Shown here one piece after another: positions 26,488 through 36,072 of a DNA stretch of 64,000 nucleotides; position 1 is the first letter of the stretch; every line of letters begins with the position of its first letter. A model generated the notes under the pieces. The model did no database searches. It saw only the letters and a list, made by a program, of their open reading frames with translations, and was not told where the DNA came from. This DNA is from Dongia_A sp964542425 (lineage in GTDB: Bacteria > Pseudomonadota > Alphaproteobacteria > Dongiales > Dongiaceae): NCBI GenBank assembly GCA_964542425.1, contig CAZIUB010000044.1, positions 1 through 64,000 on the forward strand, given 5' to 3'. The position numbers and the translations under genes were made by a program.

Positions 26488-27144
26488 GTGATGGTCGTGG
26501 AGCCACGGACCCTGACCCGGCTGGCGGCGGAGATGGCCGAGGCCGAGCCCGATGCTGCCGGGCCAAGGCGCCGGTGCATCGTCACTCGTGCGCTTGCCGA
26601 GAAGAATGCGATGATCCGCTTCGTGCTCGATCCCTCGGGCGTGGTGACGCCGGATCTTAAGGCAAGATTGCCGGGGCGCGGGCTGTGGGTCATGGCTGAT
26701 CGGGAGGTGCTCCAGAAGGCGGTCGAGCGCAACGCCTTCGCCAAGGCGGCGAAGACCATGGCGATGGTGCCGGCCGATCTTGGGGATCGGGTTCGGGATT
26801 TGGCCGAGCGCGAGGTCATCGAGTTGATCGGCCTCGCCAAGCGCGCGGGCCAATTGGTCGCCGGATTCGAGAAAGTCCGGGCGGTATTGCGCCGGGGCAA
26901 GGTGCGCCTGCTGCTGGCTGCCAGCGACGCCGCCGAGGACGGACGAGGAAAACTGGCGCGGCTGGCCGAACCTGGAGTAGATATCCGGGCGCCCCTGAAT
27001 GCGGCCGCCTTGGCCTCCGCCCTCGGGCGCGAGCACGCGGTCCATGTGGCGGTCACGGCCTCGGGATTGGCGGAGCGGCTGGCCGTGGCGATCGCGCGGC
27101 TGGAAGGCCTCGCCGCGAGGGAACGGCAACGGATTACGCATTGA
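26488..27144 (+). CDS. ylxR: YlxR-family RNA-binding protein (DUF448) with L7Ae-like domain
   Basis: This 218-residue protein lies between nusA and infB, its usual place. The N-terminal DUF448/YlxR domain has RRRCIVTRALAEKNAMIRFVLDPSG...LPGRGLWV. The C-terminal half (from about residue 110, IGLAKRAGQLVAGFEKVRAVLRRG) resembles the L7Ae/L30e-type RNA-binding domain fused to YlxR in alphaproteobacteria. It is probably an RNA-binding factor coupled to ribosome biogenesis. The start is a GTG immediately followed by ATG, four bases after the nusA stop. Confidence 0.9.
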   Translation: MMVVEPRTLTRLAAEMAEAEPDAAGPRRRCIVTRALAEKNAMIRFVLDPSGVVTPDLKARLPGRGLWVMADREVLQKAVERNAFAKAAKTMAMVPADLGDRVRDLAEREVIELIGLAKRAGQLVAGFEKVRAVLRRGKVRLLLAASDAAEDGRGKLARLAEPGVDIRAPLNAAALASALGREHAVHVAVTASGLAERLAVAIARLEGLAARERQRITH

Positions 27145-27164
27145 CGCGGGATCAGACGGGAAAG

Positions 27165-29753
27165 ATGACCAACGAAACCGAGACCCAGACGCGCAAGCCG
27201 CTGAAGCTCCATTCGCCGGGCAAGCTCGAGTTGAAGAAGACGGTCGACGGCGGCCAGGTGCGGCAGAGCTTTCCGCACGGCCGCTCCAAGACCGTGGCCG
27301 TCGAGGTCAAGAAGAAGCGGACTTTTGCTCCCGGTGTCGGCGGCAAGATGGAAGCGGTCAGCGAAGCAGAGGCCAAGCGAGCGGAATTCACCGCACTGGC
27401 CGCCGCGGCCGCCGCGGCGCTCGACCATCACGGCCTCACCCAGCAGGAGCGCCTGGCCCGCCATAATGCGCTGGAACATGCGCTGAAGGACGACGACCAC
27501 CGCCGGGTGCGCGAGATCGAAGAGGCCCAGCAGGCAGCCGAGCGTTTCGAACTCGAGCGTCAGGAACTGGAGCGCCGCCGACAGGTCGAGGAAGACGAGC
27601 GGCGTCGGCGCGAGGAAACCGAGGCCAAGGCCAAGATCGCCAAGGCGCCTGGCGAGGACGAGGAAGAAGGGCGCAAGCCGGCGAAACCGGCCAAGACGGG
27701 TGTCACGCCGGGATCGATGAAGGCGCATATGCACCGGCCGGCCATCGTGCCCGAAACCGACGACGAGGAAGGCGGAAGGGCGCGCCGGCCCGGCGGTCCC
27801 GGTCGCGCCGTGCCGATCAAGCCCAAGGCCCCCAGCCCGCGCGAGGAACCGAAACGGCGGATGGGCAAGCTGTCGATCAACCAGCTCCTGAGCGAGGACA
27901 TGGGCGAACGCATGCGTTCGCTGGCCTCGGTCAAGCGCGCCAGGGAAAAGGAGCGCCGGCTGCTCCTCTTATCGCAGCAGGCCCCGCAAAAGATCGTGCG
28001 CGATGTGACGCTGCCCGAAACCATCACCGTTCAAGACCTGGCCAGCCGCATGGCCGAGCGCGGCGCCGACGTGATCAAGGCCTTGATGCGCATGGGGGTG
28101 ATGGCCACCATCAACCAGGTGATCGACGCCGACACCGCCGAATTGGTGATTGGCGAGTTCGGGCACAAGGCGCGCCGGGTCTCCGATTCCGATGTCGAGC
28201 TCGGCCTTAGCGGCGTCGTGGACCAGGCCGGGCAATTGCAGCCGCGCCCGCCGGTGGTGACGGTGATGGGCCACGTCGATCACGGCAAGACCTCGCTCCT
28301 GGATGCGTTGCGCCAGACCGATGTCGCGGCACACGAAGCTGGCGGCATCACCCAGCATATCGGCGCCTATCAGGTGACGCTCGCCAACGGGCGCAAGATC
28401 ACCTTCATCGACACGCCCGGTCATGCCGCCTTCACCGAGATGCGCGCGCGCGGCGCCAACGTCACCGATATCGTTGTGCTGGTGGTGGCCGCCGATGACG
28501 GGATCATGCAGCAGACGGTGGAGGCGATCCGTCACGCCAAGGCGGCCAAGGCGCCGATCATCGTCGCCATCAACAAGATCGACAAGCCGGGCGCCGACGT
28601 GGCCCGGGTGCGCAACGAATTGCTGAGCCACGAATTGGTGGTCGAGGAACTGGGTGGCGACGTGCTCGCGGTCGAGGTGTCGGCCAAGCTGAAAACCAAT
28701 CTCGACAAGCTCGAGGAGGCGTTGCTGCTGCAGGCCGAAATCCTGGATCTCAGGGCCAATCCGCTCCGGGCCGCCCAAGGTGCCGTGATCGAGGCCAAGC
28801 TGGAGCGCGGCCGGGGCACGGTTGCCACTTTGTTGGTGCAGAAGGGGACCATGCGCCAGGGCGATATCGTGGTCGCCGGCACCGAATGGGGCCGGGTGCG
28901 GGCGCTGCTGGACGATCGCGGCCGGCCGGTCGAGATTGCCGGCCCGGCGATGCCGGTCGAAATCCTGGGCCTGCAGGGCACGCCCCAAGCGGGCGACAAT
29001 TTCGTGGTGGTGGAGAGCGAGACCAAGGCGCGCCAGATCACCGAGTATCGGATGCAGCGCCAGCGTCAGCTGGCGATGGCCGCGGCCAAGCGCTCGACCC
29101 TGGATCAGATGTTCACCAAGATTCAGGCCGGCGAGGCCAAGGAAGTCGCCGCCGTGGTCAAGGGCGACGTGCAGGGATCGGTCGAGGCGATCGTGAGTTC
29201 GCTGAAGCAACTGGCGACCGCGGAAGTGGGCGTGCGCATCCTGCACGCGGCGGTGGGCGGCATCAACGAAAGCGACGTGACGCTGGCCAGGGCCTCCGGC
29301 GGCCTGATCATCGGCTTCAATGTGCGCACCAATCCCCAGGCCCGCGAAATGGCCCGGCGCGACCATGTCGATATCCGCTACTATTCGATCATCTACAACG
29401 TGGTCGACGACATCACCGCGGCGATGACCGGCATGCTGGCGCCGACCTTGCGCGAGCGGTTCCTGGGCAACGCCGAGATTCGCGAGGTGTTCAACGTCAC
29501 CAAGGCCGGCAAGGTGGCCGGCTGCATGGTGGTCGAGGGCATCGTCAAGCGCGGCGCCAGGGTGCGCCTGTTGCGCGACAACGTGGTCGTTCACGAGGGC
29601 ACACTGAAGACGTTGCGCCGCTTCAAGGACGAAGTGCGCGAGGTCAAGGAAGGATTCGAATGCGGCATGGCGTTCGAGAACTACCAGGACATCCAGGCCG
29701 GCGACGTCATCGAATGCTTTGAACTGGAAGAGGTGGCGCGCGCGCTGGCGTGA
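27165..29753 (+). CDS. infB: Translation initiation factor IF-2
   Basis: This is the GTPase that delivers fMet-tRNA to the 30S subunit. A charged, low-complexity N-terminal region (about 1-280) with a long Glu/Arg-rich helix precedes the GTPase domain: G1 GHVDHGKT, G3 DTPGH, G4 NKID, G5 SAK. Domains II-IV and the fMet-tRNA-binding C-terminus follow. The length of about 862 residues is normal for alphaproteobacteria. A TTG at 27141, overlapping the ylxR stop, is an alternative start. Confidence 0.97.
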   Translation: MTNETETQTRKPLKLHSPGKLELKKTVDGGQVRQSFPHGRSKTVAVEVKKKRTFAPGVGGKMEAVSEAEAKRAEFTALAAAAAAALDHHGLTQQERLARHNALEHALKDDDHRRVREIEEAQQAAERFELERQELERRRQVEEDERRRREETEAKAKIAKAPGEDEEEGRKPAKPAKTGVTPGSMKAHMHRPAIVPETDDEEGGRARRPGGPGRAVPIKPKAPSPREEPKRRMGKLSINQLLSEDMGERMRSLASVKRAREKERRLLLLSQQAPQKIVRDVTLPETITVQDLASRMAERGADVIKALMRMGVMATINQVIDADTAELVIGEFGHKARRVSDSDVELGLSGVVDQAGQLQPRPPVVTVMGHVDHGKTSLLDALRQTDVAAHEAGGITQHIGAYQVTLANGRKITFIDTPGHAAFTEMRARGANVTDIVVLVVAADDGIMQQTVEAIRHAKAAKAPIIVAINKIDKPGADVARVRNELLSHELVVEELGGDVLAVEVSAKLKTNLDKLEEALLLQAEILDLRANPLRAAQGAVIEAKLERGRGTVATLLVQKGTMRQGDIVVAGTEWGRVRALLDDRGRPVEIAGPAMPVEILGLQGTPQAGDNFVVVESETKARQITEYRMQRQRQLAMAAAKRSTLDQMFTKIQAGEAKEVAAVVKGDVQGSVEAIVSSLKQLATAEVGVRILHAAVGGINESDVTLARASGGLIIGFNVRTNPQAREMARRDHVDIRYYSIIYNVVDDITAAMTGMLAPTLRERFLGNAEIREVFNVTKAGKVAGCMVVEGIVKRGARVRLLRDNVVVHEGTLKTLRRFKDEVREVKEGFECGMAFENYQDIQAGDVIECFELEEVARALA

Positions 29754-29817
29754 GGGCAGGCCTTGCGCATCGCCATCCGGGCCATCGCCCGACCGCGCGC
29801 CATCGGACACGGGAATC

Positions 29818-30234
29818 ATGACCCGCAGAAAATCACCGCCGCCAGGCCAGCGCCCGTTGCGCGTGGGCGAGGAATTGCGCCACGCGCTGGCTTCCATCCT
29901 GGCCGAGAATCATCTGGCCGATCCCGATCTCCACGGCAAGGCGGTCACGGTGACCGAGATCAGGGTCTCTCCGGATCTCACCAATGCCACCATCTTCGTG
30001 GTGCCGTTGTTCGGCCGGGGCGAGGCGAAGGAAGCCGAACGCGTGGTCGCGGCCTTGAACCGCGCCGCTACCTATTTCCGCTTCCGGCTGTCGGAGCGGG
30101 TCAAACTGCGCGTCTCGCCGCGCCTGCGGTTCTTCCAGGACGAGAGCTTCCTGCGCGCCGGAAGGATCGAGGCCCTGCTGCACGATCCGGCGGTGGCGCG
30201 CGACCTGAAATCCGGCCGGGACAAAGAACCTTAA
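29818..30234 (+). CDS. rbfA: 30S ribosome-binding factor RbfA
   Basis: This is a KH-fold 30S maturation factor of 138 residues. Conserved segments are LRVGEELRHALASIL, VTVTEIRVSPDLTNATIFVVPL and VSPRLRFFQDESF. It occupies its usual position between infB and truB, two bases ahead of the truB ATG, so it belongs to the rimP-to-truB operon. Confidence 0.96.
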   Translation: MTRRKSPPPGQRPLRVGEELRHALASILAENHLADPDLHGKAVTVTEIRVSPDLTNATIFVVPLFGRGEAKEAERVVAALNRAATYFRFRLSERVKLRVSPRLRFFQDESFLRAGRIEALLHDPAVARDLKSGRDKEP

Positions 30235-30236
30235 GG

Positions 30237-31163
30237 ATGGCGCGCAAGGCCAAGGGGCAACGGATCAATGGCTGGCTGATCCTCGACAAGCCCGCCGGCA
30301 TCACCTCGACCGCCGCATTGGCCGCGGTCAAGCGCCTGTTCGATGCCGCCAAGGCCGGCCACGGCGGAACCCTCGATCCCTTGGCCACGGGCATCTTGCC
30401 GATCGCACTGGGCGAGGCGACCAAGACCGTCCCCTATGTCATGGACGGCCGAAAGATCTACCTATTCACCCTCAAATTCGGCGAGGAGCGCTCGACCGAC
30501 GATGCCGAGGGCGCGGTGATCGCCACCGCCGACATCCGACCGAGCGACGATCAGATCCGGGCCGCCCTTCCGCGTTTCATCGGAATCATCGACCAGGTGC
30601 CGCCGCGCTTCTCGGCGATCCGCATCGACGGCGAACGGGCCTATGATCTGGCGCGGGCCGGCCAGCAAGTAGAATTGCCCGCGCGCAAGGTCAGGATCGA
30701 TGAGTTCCGGCTCAAGGAGCGGCCAGAGCCGGGTCTGGCGGTATTCGAGGTGGTCTGCGGCAAGGGCGCCTATATGCGATCGCTCGCCCGCGATCTGGCA
30801 AGGGAATTGGGCACCCGAGGCCATGTCGTTGCGTTGCGACGCCTGTCGGTGGGCCCGTTCGGGCTGGATCGGGCGATTTCACTGGCATCTTTGCAGGCGC
30901 TCGGGCATAGTCCCGCCGCTTTCGAGCACCTGTTAACGGTCGAGACCGCGCTGGACGACATCCCGGCACTGGCCTTGACCGCCACCGAGGCGCAGCGCCT
31001 TCGGTCCGGGCAGCCGATCGGATTGCTCCATCGGCAGGACCGCGACCGCATCTACGAGCTTTCCCCTGGCGGCATGGTTCGCGCCGTGGCCGAGGGCAAG
31101 CTCGTGGCCTTGACTCGTTTCGAGGCTGGCGAATTGATCCCGGTCAGGGTGATGAACCTTTAG
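30237..31163 (+). CDS. truB: tRNA pseudouridine(55) synthase TruB
   Basis: TruB makes pseudouridine 55 in the T-arm of tRNAs. The 308-residue protein has the catalytic Asp47 in GGTLDPLATG and the downstream motifs KIYLFTLKFGEE and VVCGKGAYMRSLARDLA. The start ATG is preceded by TTAAGG. It is the last gene before rpsO, with a 19-base gap. Confidence 0.96.
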   Translation: MARKAKGQRINGWLILDKPAGITSTAALAAVKRLFDAAKAGHGGTLDPLATGILPIALGEATKTVPYVMDGRKIYLFTLKFGEERSTDDAEGAVIATADIRPSDDQIRAALPRFIGIIDQVPPRFSAIRIDGERAYDLARAGQQVELPARKVRIDEFRLKERPEPGLAVFEVVCGKGAYMRSLARDLARELGTRGHVVALRRLSVGPFGLDRAISLASLQALGHSPAAFEHLLTVETALDDIPALALTATEAQRLRSGQPIGLLHRQDRDRIYELSPGGMVRAVAEGKLVALTRFEAGELIPVRVMNL

Positions 31164-31182
31164 CGACATGAGGAGTCATCCG

Positions 31183-31452
31183 ATGTCGATTACCGCCGAT
31201 CGCAAGCAAGAGATCGTCAAGGAATTCGGCAAGGGCGGCGTGGATACCGGTTCTCCGGAAGTCCAGGTCGCGTTGCTTTCCGAGCGCATCAAGAACCTTT
31301 CGGAACATCTGCAGACGCACGAGAAGGATTTCCACTCGCGCCGTGGCCTCTTGGTCATGGTCGGGCAACGCCGGCGCCTGCTCGATTACCTGAAGCACAC
31401 GAATTCCGGGCGCTACCAGGACATCGTCAGCCGCCTGGGCCTGCGTCGTTAG
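31183..31452 (+). CDS. rpsO: 30S ribosomal protein S15
   Basis: S15 is 89 residues here and contains the family signature HEKDFHSRRGLLVMVGQRRRLLDYL. It is an early 16S rRNA-binding protein. The ATG at 31183 is preceded by GAGGAG. The gene is followed by a 240-bp leader and pnp, the order conserved in proteobacteria. Confidence 0.97.
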   Translation: MSITADRKQEIVKEFGKGGVDTGSPEVQVALLSERIKNLSEHLQTHEKDFHSRRGLLVMVGQRRRLLDYLKHTNSGRYQDIVSRLGLRR

Positions 31453-31462
31453 TGGACGTTTT

Positions 31463-31493
31463 GCCGGCGCCGCTCGAGACGAGTGGGGCCGGC
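31463..31493 (+). promoter_or_regulatory. Hairpin in the rpsO-pnp intergenic leader
   Basis: GCCGGC arms enclose CTCG-AGA-CGAG directly after the rpsO stop. There is no T-run. In other bacteria the pnp leader carries a hairpin cut by RNase III for autoregulation; whether this one does so is inference. The remaining 200 bp up to pnp show no gene. Confidence 0.45.
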
Positions 31494-31693
31494 TTCTGGT
31501 TTCATCCGATTCCGCGCCGATCCGGCCGGGGCGCTGAATCGACGAATACGGAGGCCGGGCCGACGCAAACAACGCGAGCCCACCCGGGCCAGGCGTTGCT
31601 TGCGCGGGTCCGGCGCCACCGGTCACTCAAGGCCGCGTCTACCCCGAAACATCTCGGCGCGGCGCGGCCCCTACTGGAAGCAAAGGACCAGAC

Positions 31694-33832
31694 ATGTTCA
31701 AGATCTACCGCAAGGAACTCAATTGGGGCGGGCGCAAGCTGGTGCTCGAAACCGGGCGCATCGCGCGCCAGGCCGATGGGGCGGTGCTCGCCACCTACGG
31801 CGACACCGTCGTTCTCTGTACCGCGGTCGGCGAACGCTCGCCCAAGCCCGGGCTCGATTTTTTCCCCCTGACCGTGAATTACCAGGAAAAGACCTTCGCG
31901 GCCGGCAAGATACCGGGTGGCTTCTTCAAGCGCGAGGGCCGACCTTCCGAGAAAGAGGTGCTGACTTCGCGCCTCATCGACCGGCCGATCCGGCCGCTGT
32001 TCCACCCGGCCTATCGCAACGAAACCCAAATCATCTGCACCACGCTTTCCCATGATCTGGAGAACGATCCCGACATCATTGCGTTGATCGGCGCCTCGGC
32101 GGCGCTGACCATCTCGGGCATTCCCTTCATGGGTCCGATCGCGGCTGCGCGCGTGGGCTACGTCGATGGCCAATACGTGCTCAATCCCAAGACCGAACAA
32201 TTGACCGCCTCGGAGCTCGATCTGGTCGTGGCCGGCACCGCCGAGGGCGTGCTGATGGTCGAATCCGAGGCCAAGGAATTGTCCGAGGAAGTGATGCTGG
32301 GTGCGGTCAATTTCGGCTTCGCTGAGTTCCAGGCGGTGATCGGCGCCATTATCGAGCTCGCCGAAATGTGCGCCAAGGACCCCTGGCCGCTGCCGGAGAT
32401 TTCGCCGGTCCAGGAAGAAGTGTGGGGCGCGCTCAAGGATGGGTTCTCGCGCGATCTCGCGGTGGCCTATTCCGAGACCGCCAAACAAGCGCGGACCGAT
32501 AGAGTGGCCGAGGTCAAGGCGCGGGCCAAGGAGGCGCTCGGCAGCGACGAGGCGCGCGCGGCCCTGGTCGGCAAGCTGTTCAAGGATCTGGAACGCGACA
32601 TCGTGCGCGGCCAGATCTTGAGCACCGGCACCCGCATCGATGGCCGCGACACCAAGACCGTGCGCCCGATCGCCAGCGAAGTGGGCGTCTTGCCGCGGGC
32701 ACATGGCTCGGCCCTGTTCACCCGGGGCGAAACCCAAGGACTGGTGGTGGCCACCCTCGGCACCGGACAGGACGAGCAGATCATCGACGCGTTGGAGGGC
32801 GAGTATCGCGAAGCCTTCATGCTGCACTACAACTTCCCGCCCTATTCGACCGGCGAAACCGGGCGCATGGGTTCGCCCGGAAGGCGCGAAATCGGCCATG
32901 GCAAGCTCGCCTGGCGGGCGCTGCGCCCGTTGTTGCCGAAGAAAGAGGATTTCCCCTACACGATCCGCGTGGTCTCGGAGATCACCGAATCCAACGGCTC
33001 CTCTTCGATGGCCACGGTCTGCGGCTCGTCCTTGGCCATGATGGATGCCGGCGTGCCGCTACCGCGCCCGGTCGCCGGCATCGCCATGGGCCTGATCAAG
33101 GAACCGAACGGCCACGCGGTCTTGAGCGACATCCTGGGCGACGAGGATCATCTGGGCGACATGGATTTCAAGGTTGCCGGAACCGCTTCCGGCATCACCG
33201 CCCTGCAGATGGACATCAAGATCACCTCGATCACCGCCGCCATCATGCAGGTGGCACTTGCCCAAGCCCGCGACGGACGCCTCCACATCCTGGGCGAGAT
33301 GGCCAAGGCGATCGACAGCGCTCGGGACGCCGTCAACCAGAACGCGCCGCGCATCACCGTCATCAGCATCCCGAAGGACAAGATCCGCGAGGTGATCGGC
33401 AGCGGCGGCAAGGTGATCCGCGAGATTTGCGAGGTCACGGGCGCCAAGATCGACATCGAGGACGACGGCACAATCAAGGTGGCCGCGGTCGATGCCAACG
33501 CCGCCAAGGCGGCGATCGATTGGATCCGCAATATCGTGGCCGAGCCGGAAATCGGCGTGATCTATGAAGGCAAGGTGGTCAAGCTGATGGATTTCGGCGC
33601 CTTCGTGAATTTTCTGGGGGCTCGCGACGGCTTGGTGCACATCTCCGAGCTTGCCCCCCACCGGGTGAAGACGGTGGGCGACGTGGTGCAAATCGGCCAG
33701 GTGGTGAAGGTCAAGGTCATCGGCATGGACGATCGCGGCAAGGTCAAGCTGTCGATGAAGGCGGTCGATCAGCAGACCGGCGAGGATCTGTCGCAAAAGG
33801 CCCAAGCAATCCAGGCCGAGCACGGCGGTTGA
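31694..33832 (+). CDS. pnp: Polyribonucleotide nucleotidyltransferase (PNPase)
   Basis: This is the phosphorolytic 3'-5' exoribonuclease of the degradosome, 712 residues. Two RNase PH domains are present; the second carries the conserved GHGKLAWRALRPLLP and DILGDEDHLGDMDFKVAG with catalytic acidic residues. A KH domain (VIGSGGKVIREICEVTGAK, about 555-610) and an S1 domain (YEGKVVKLMDFGAFVNF...GLVHISELA, about 625-690) follow. It lies downstream of rpsO as usual. Confidence 0.98.
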   Translation: MFKIYRKELNWGGRKLVLETGRIARQADGAVLATYGDTVVLCTAVGERSPKPGLDFFPLTVNYQEKTFAAGKIPGGFFKREGRPSEKEVLTSRLIDRPIRPLFHPAYRNETQIICTTLSHDLENDPDIIALIGASAALTISGIPFMGPIAAARVGYVDGQYVLNPKTEQLTASELDLVVAGTAEGVLMVESEAKELSEEVMLGAVNFGFAEFQAVIGAIIELAEMCAKDPWPLPEISPVQEEVWGALKDGFSRDLAVAYSETAKQARTDRVAEVKARAKEALGSDEARAALVGKLFKDLERDIVRGQILSTGTRIDGRDTKTVRPIASEVGVLPRAHGSALFTRGETQGLVVATLGTGQDEQIIDALEGEYREAFMLHYNFPPYSTGETGRMGSPGRREIGHGKLAWRALRPLLPKKEDFPYTIRVVSEITESNGSSSMATVCGSSLAMMDAGVPLPRPVAGIAMGLIKEPNGHAVLSDILGDEDHLGDMDFKVAGTASGITALQMDIKITSITAAIMQVALAQARDGRLHILGEMAKAIDSARDAVNQNAPRITVISIPKDKIREVIGSGGKVIREICEVTGAKIDIEDDGTIKVAAVDANAAKAAIDWIRNIVAEPEIGVIYEGKVVKLMDFGAFVNFLGARDGLVHISELAPHRVKTVGDVVQIGQVVKVKVIGMDDRGKVKLSMKAVDQQTGEDLSQKAQAIQAEHGG

Positions 33833-33851
33833 CGGGAGCGCTCGCCGCTCG

Positions 33852-34598
33852 ATGGGCTCGTTCCCGCGACCGCCTCGGATCATCGGCCATCGGGGTGCCG
33901 CGGGATCGGCGCCCGAAAACACCTTGGCCTCGATCAGGGAGGCGGCGCGCCAGGGCGCGCGCTGGGTGGAATTCGACGCCAAGCTGACGGCGGACGACGC
34001 AATCGTCTTGCTGCATGACGACGAGCTTGGCCGCACCACGAGCGGAACTGGCCCGGCGGCGAAGCAATCGCTGGCGCAAATCCGCGAACTGGATGCCGGT
34101 TCCTGGTTCGCGGAGAAATTCCGCGATGCGCGCGTGCCGACCCTGAAAGAGGCTACCGCCGCGCTTGTCGATCTCGACCTCGGCTGCAATGTCGAGATCA
34201 AGCCTTGTCCCGGCCGTGAAGTCGAGACCGGCGAGATCGTCATGCGCGAGCTCGCGGGGCTGTGGGCGAAGCATGGCGACTTGCCGCTGGTTTCCAGTTT
34301 TTCGCGAGACTGCCTGGTGGCGGCGCGGCGCCTGGCCCCGAACTGGCCGATGGGCGTCCTCTTCAATGATCAACCGGCCGATTGGCTGGACTGGGCCGCA
34401 AGGATCGGCTCCATGTCCGTTCATTGCTCGCACAAGACCCTAACTTCATCATGGGCAATGGCCATAAAATCCAGTGGTTTCCTGCTTTTGGTCTACACTG
34501 TCAACGAGGTCGATCTGGCGCATCGATTGTTCGATTGGGGCGTGGATTCGATTTTCACCGATATGCCCGGGCGCCTGCTGGAAGCCGGGCTCGGCTGA
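33852..34598 (+). CDS. ugpQ: Glycerophosphodiester phosphodiesterase, cytosolic UgpQ type
   Basis: This is a 248-residue GDPD of TIM-barrel fold, which cleaves glycerophosphodiesters to glycerol-3-phosphate and an alcohol. The catalytic HRGAAGSAPENT (about residues 13-24) and metal ligand EFD are present, as is HDDELGRTT. The absence of a signal peptide points to the cytosolic UgpQ type rather than periplasmic GlpQ. It starts 19 bases after pnp. Confidence 0.9.
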   Translation: MGSFPRPPRIIGHRGAAGSAPENTLASIREAARQGARWVEFDAKLTADDAIVLLHDDELGRTTSGTGPAAKQSLAQIRELDAGSWFAEKFRDARVPTLKEATAALVDLDLGCNVEIKPCPGREVETGEIVMRELAGLWAKHGDLPLVSSFSRDCLVAARRLAPNWPMGVLFNDQPADWLDWAARIGSMSVHCSHKTLTSSWAMAIKSSGFLLLVYTVNEVDLAHRLFDWGVDSIFTDMPGRLLEAGLG

Positions 34599-34649
34599 TT
34601 CTATAATCGAGGTCGCCGACAAGCGCGGCGGCAAGACGGGAGAACATTC

Positions 34650-36050
34650 GTGAAGGCGCTAAACGCGTTGCTGATCTCTGGCCGCGAGGTCTTGCCTCTC
34701 ATCGAGGGTGGCAAGGGCATCTCGATTTCGAACGGCGAATCCTCGGGCGCCTGGGCGGCGGCTGGGGCCGTCGGCACGTTCTCGGGCGTGAACGCCGATT
34801 CCTTCGACGAGAGCGGAAGAGCGATCCCACAAATCTATCACGGCAGGACCCGGCGCGAGCGGCACGAGGAATTGCTGGCCTACGCGATCAAGGGCGGCAT
34901 CACCCAGGCCCGCATCGCCCACGACATGTCGGGGGGCAGCGGCCGATTGCACATGAACGTTCTATGGGAGATGGCGGGCGCCGAGCGTGTGCTGCACGGC
35001 GTGCTCGAAGGCGCCAAGGGGTTGATCCATGGCGTCACTTGCGGCGCCGGCATGCCTTATCGCATCGCCGAGATCTGCGCCGGATACGGTATCCACTATT
35101 ATCCGATCATTTCCTCGGCACGTGCCTTCCGCGCGCTGTGGAAGCGCGCCTACCACAAATTTCGGGATTTCCTGGGCGCGGTCGTCTACGAGGATCCGTG
35201 GCTGGCCGGCGGCCACAACGGCCTATCCAACGTCGAGGATCCGGCCAAACCCGGCGATCCCCTGCCCAGGGTCCGAGATCTGCGCCAAGTGATGCGCGAC
35301 GAATGCGCGCTGGGCGAGGTTCCGATCGTTATGGCGGGCGGCGTATGGTGGCTGGACGAATGGCAGGACTGGGTCGACAACAAGGAATTGGGGCCGATCG
35401 CCTTCCAGTTCGGCACCAGACCGCTCCTGACCGAGGAAAGCCCGATCTCGGCCAGTTGGAAGAAGCGCTTGCTGTCGCTGAAGGAGGGCGATGTGTTCCT
35501 GAACCGGTTCAGTCCGACCGGTTTCTATTCCTCCGCCGTCAATAACGCGTTCCTCCGGGAATTGAGCGAGCGCAACCACCATCAAGTGGCCTTCAGCCAC
35601 GATAAGGTCGGCGAGCATGACTCGCCCTTCGCGGTGGGCGCCCGCAATCGAATGGTCTATCTGACCGCCGCCGATAAGCTCCGAGCGGAGGGATGGGTGC
35701 GCCAGGGATTCACCGAGACGTTGCGGACCCCGGATTCGACGCTCATCTTCGTGACCCCGGCCAAGGCCAAGGAAATTCTCACCGACCAGATCGAATGCAT
35801 GGGGTGCCTTTCGGCTTGCCTATTCTCCAACTGGGCGCAGAACGAGCACGGCACCACCGGCAAGAAGGCCGACCCGCGATCCTTCTGCATCCAGAAGACG
35901 CTGCAGAACATCAGCCACTCCGAGCGAACCGAGGACGAGCTCATGTTCGCCGGCCACAACGCCTACCGCTTCGCGCTCGATCCCTTCTACAATAACGGTT
36001 TCATCCCCAGCGTCCGCCAGTTGATCGATCGGCTTCTGACCGGACGATAG
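34650..36050 (+). CDS. Nitronate monooxygenase-like FMN protein with C-terminal Cys cluster
   Basis: This is a 466-residue flavoprotein of the 2-nitropropane-dioxygenase/NPD superfamily. Flavin-binding features include VTCGAGMPYRIAEI (about 131-144) and IVMAGGVWWLDEW (about 225-238). It belongs to a long subfamily with a C-terminal extension containing C-x2-C-x3-C plus a further Cys 23 residues on (CMGCLSAC...FC, about 389-420), which may bind an Fe-S cluster. The reaction is unknown; the family name reflects fold similarity only. The start is a GTG preceded by GGGAGAA. Confidence 0.75.
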   Translation: MKALNALLISGREVLPLIEGGKGISISNGESSGAWAAAGAVGTFSGVNADSFDESGRAIPQIYHGRTRRERHEELLAYAIKGGITQARIAHDMSGGSGRLHMNVLWEMAGAERVLHGVLEGAKGLIHGVTCGAGMPYRIAEICAGYGIHYYPIISSARAFRALWKRAYHKFRDFLGAVVYEDPWLAGGHNGLSNVEDPAKPGDPLPRVRDLRQVMRDECALGEVPIVMAGGVWWLDEWQDWVDNKELGPIAFQFGTRPLLTEESPISASWKKRLLSLKEGDVFLNRFSPTGFYSSAVNNAFLRELSERNHHQVAFSHDKVGEHDSPFAVGARNRMVYLTAADKLRAEGWVRQGFTETLRTPDSTLIFVTPAKAKEILTDQIECMGCLSACLFSNWAQNEHGTTGKKADPRSFCIQKTLQNISHSERTEDELMFAGHNAYRFALDPFYNNGFIPSVRQLIDRLLTGR

Positions 36051-36072
36051 CGCTCAATTTCCGGGGCGTGCA

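Noticed and set aside
27969..29897. Long minus-strand open frames opposite nusA and infB (up to 700 codons)
   Set aside because: They are antisense shadows of highly conserved genes; stop codons are rare in this phase because of GC content.
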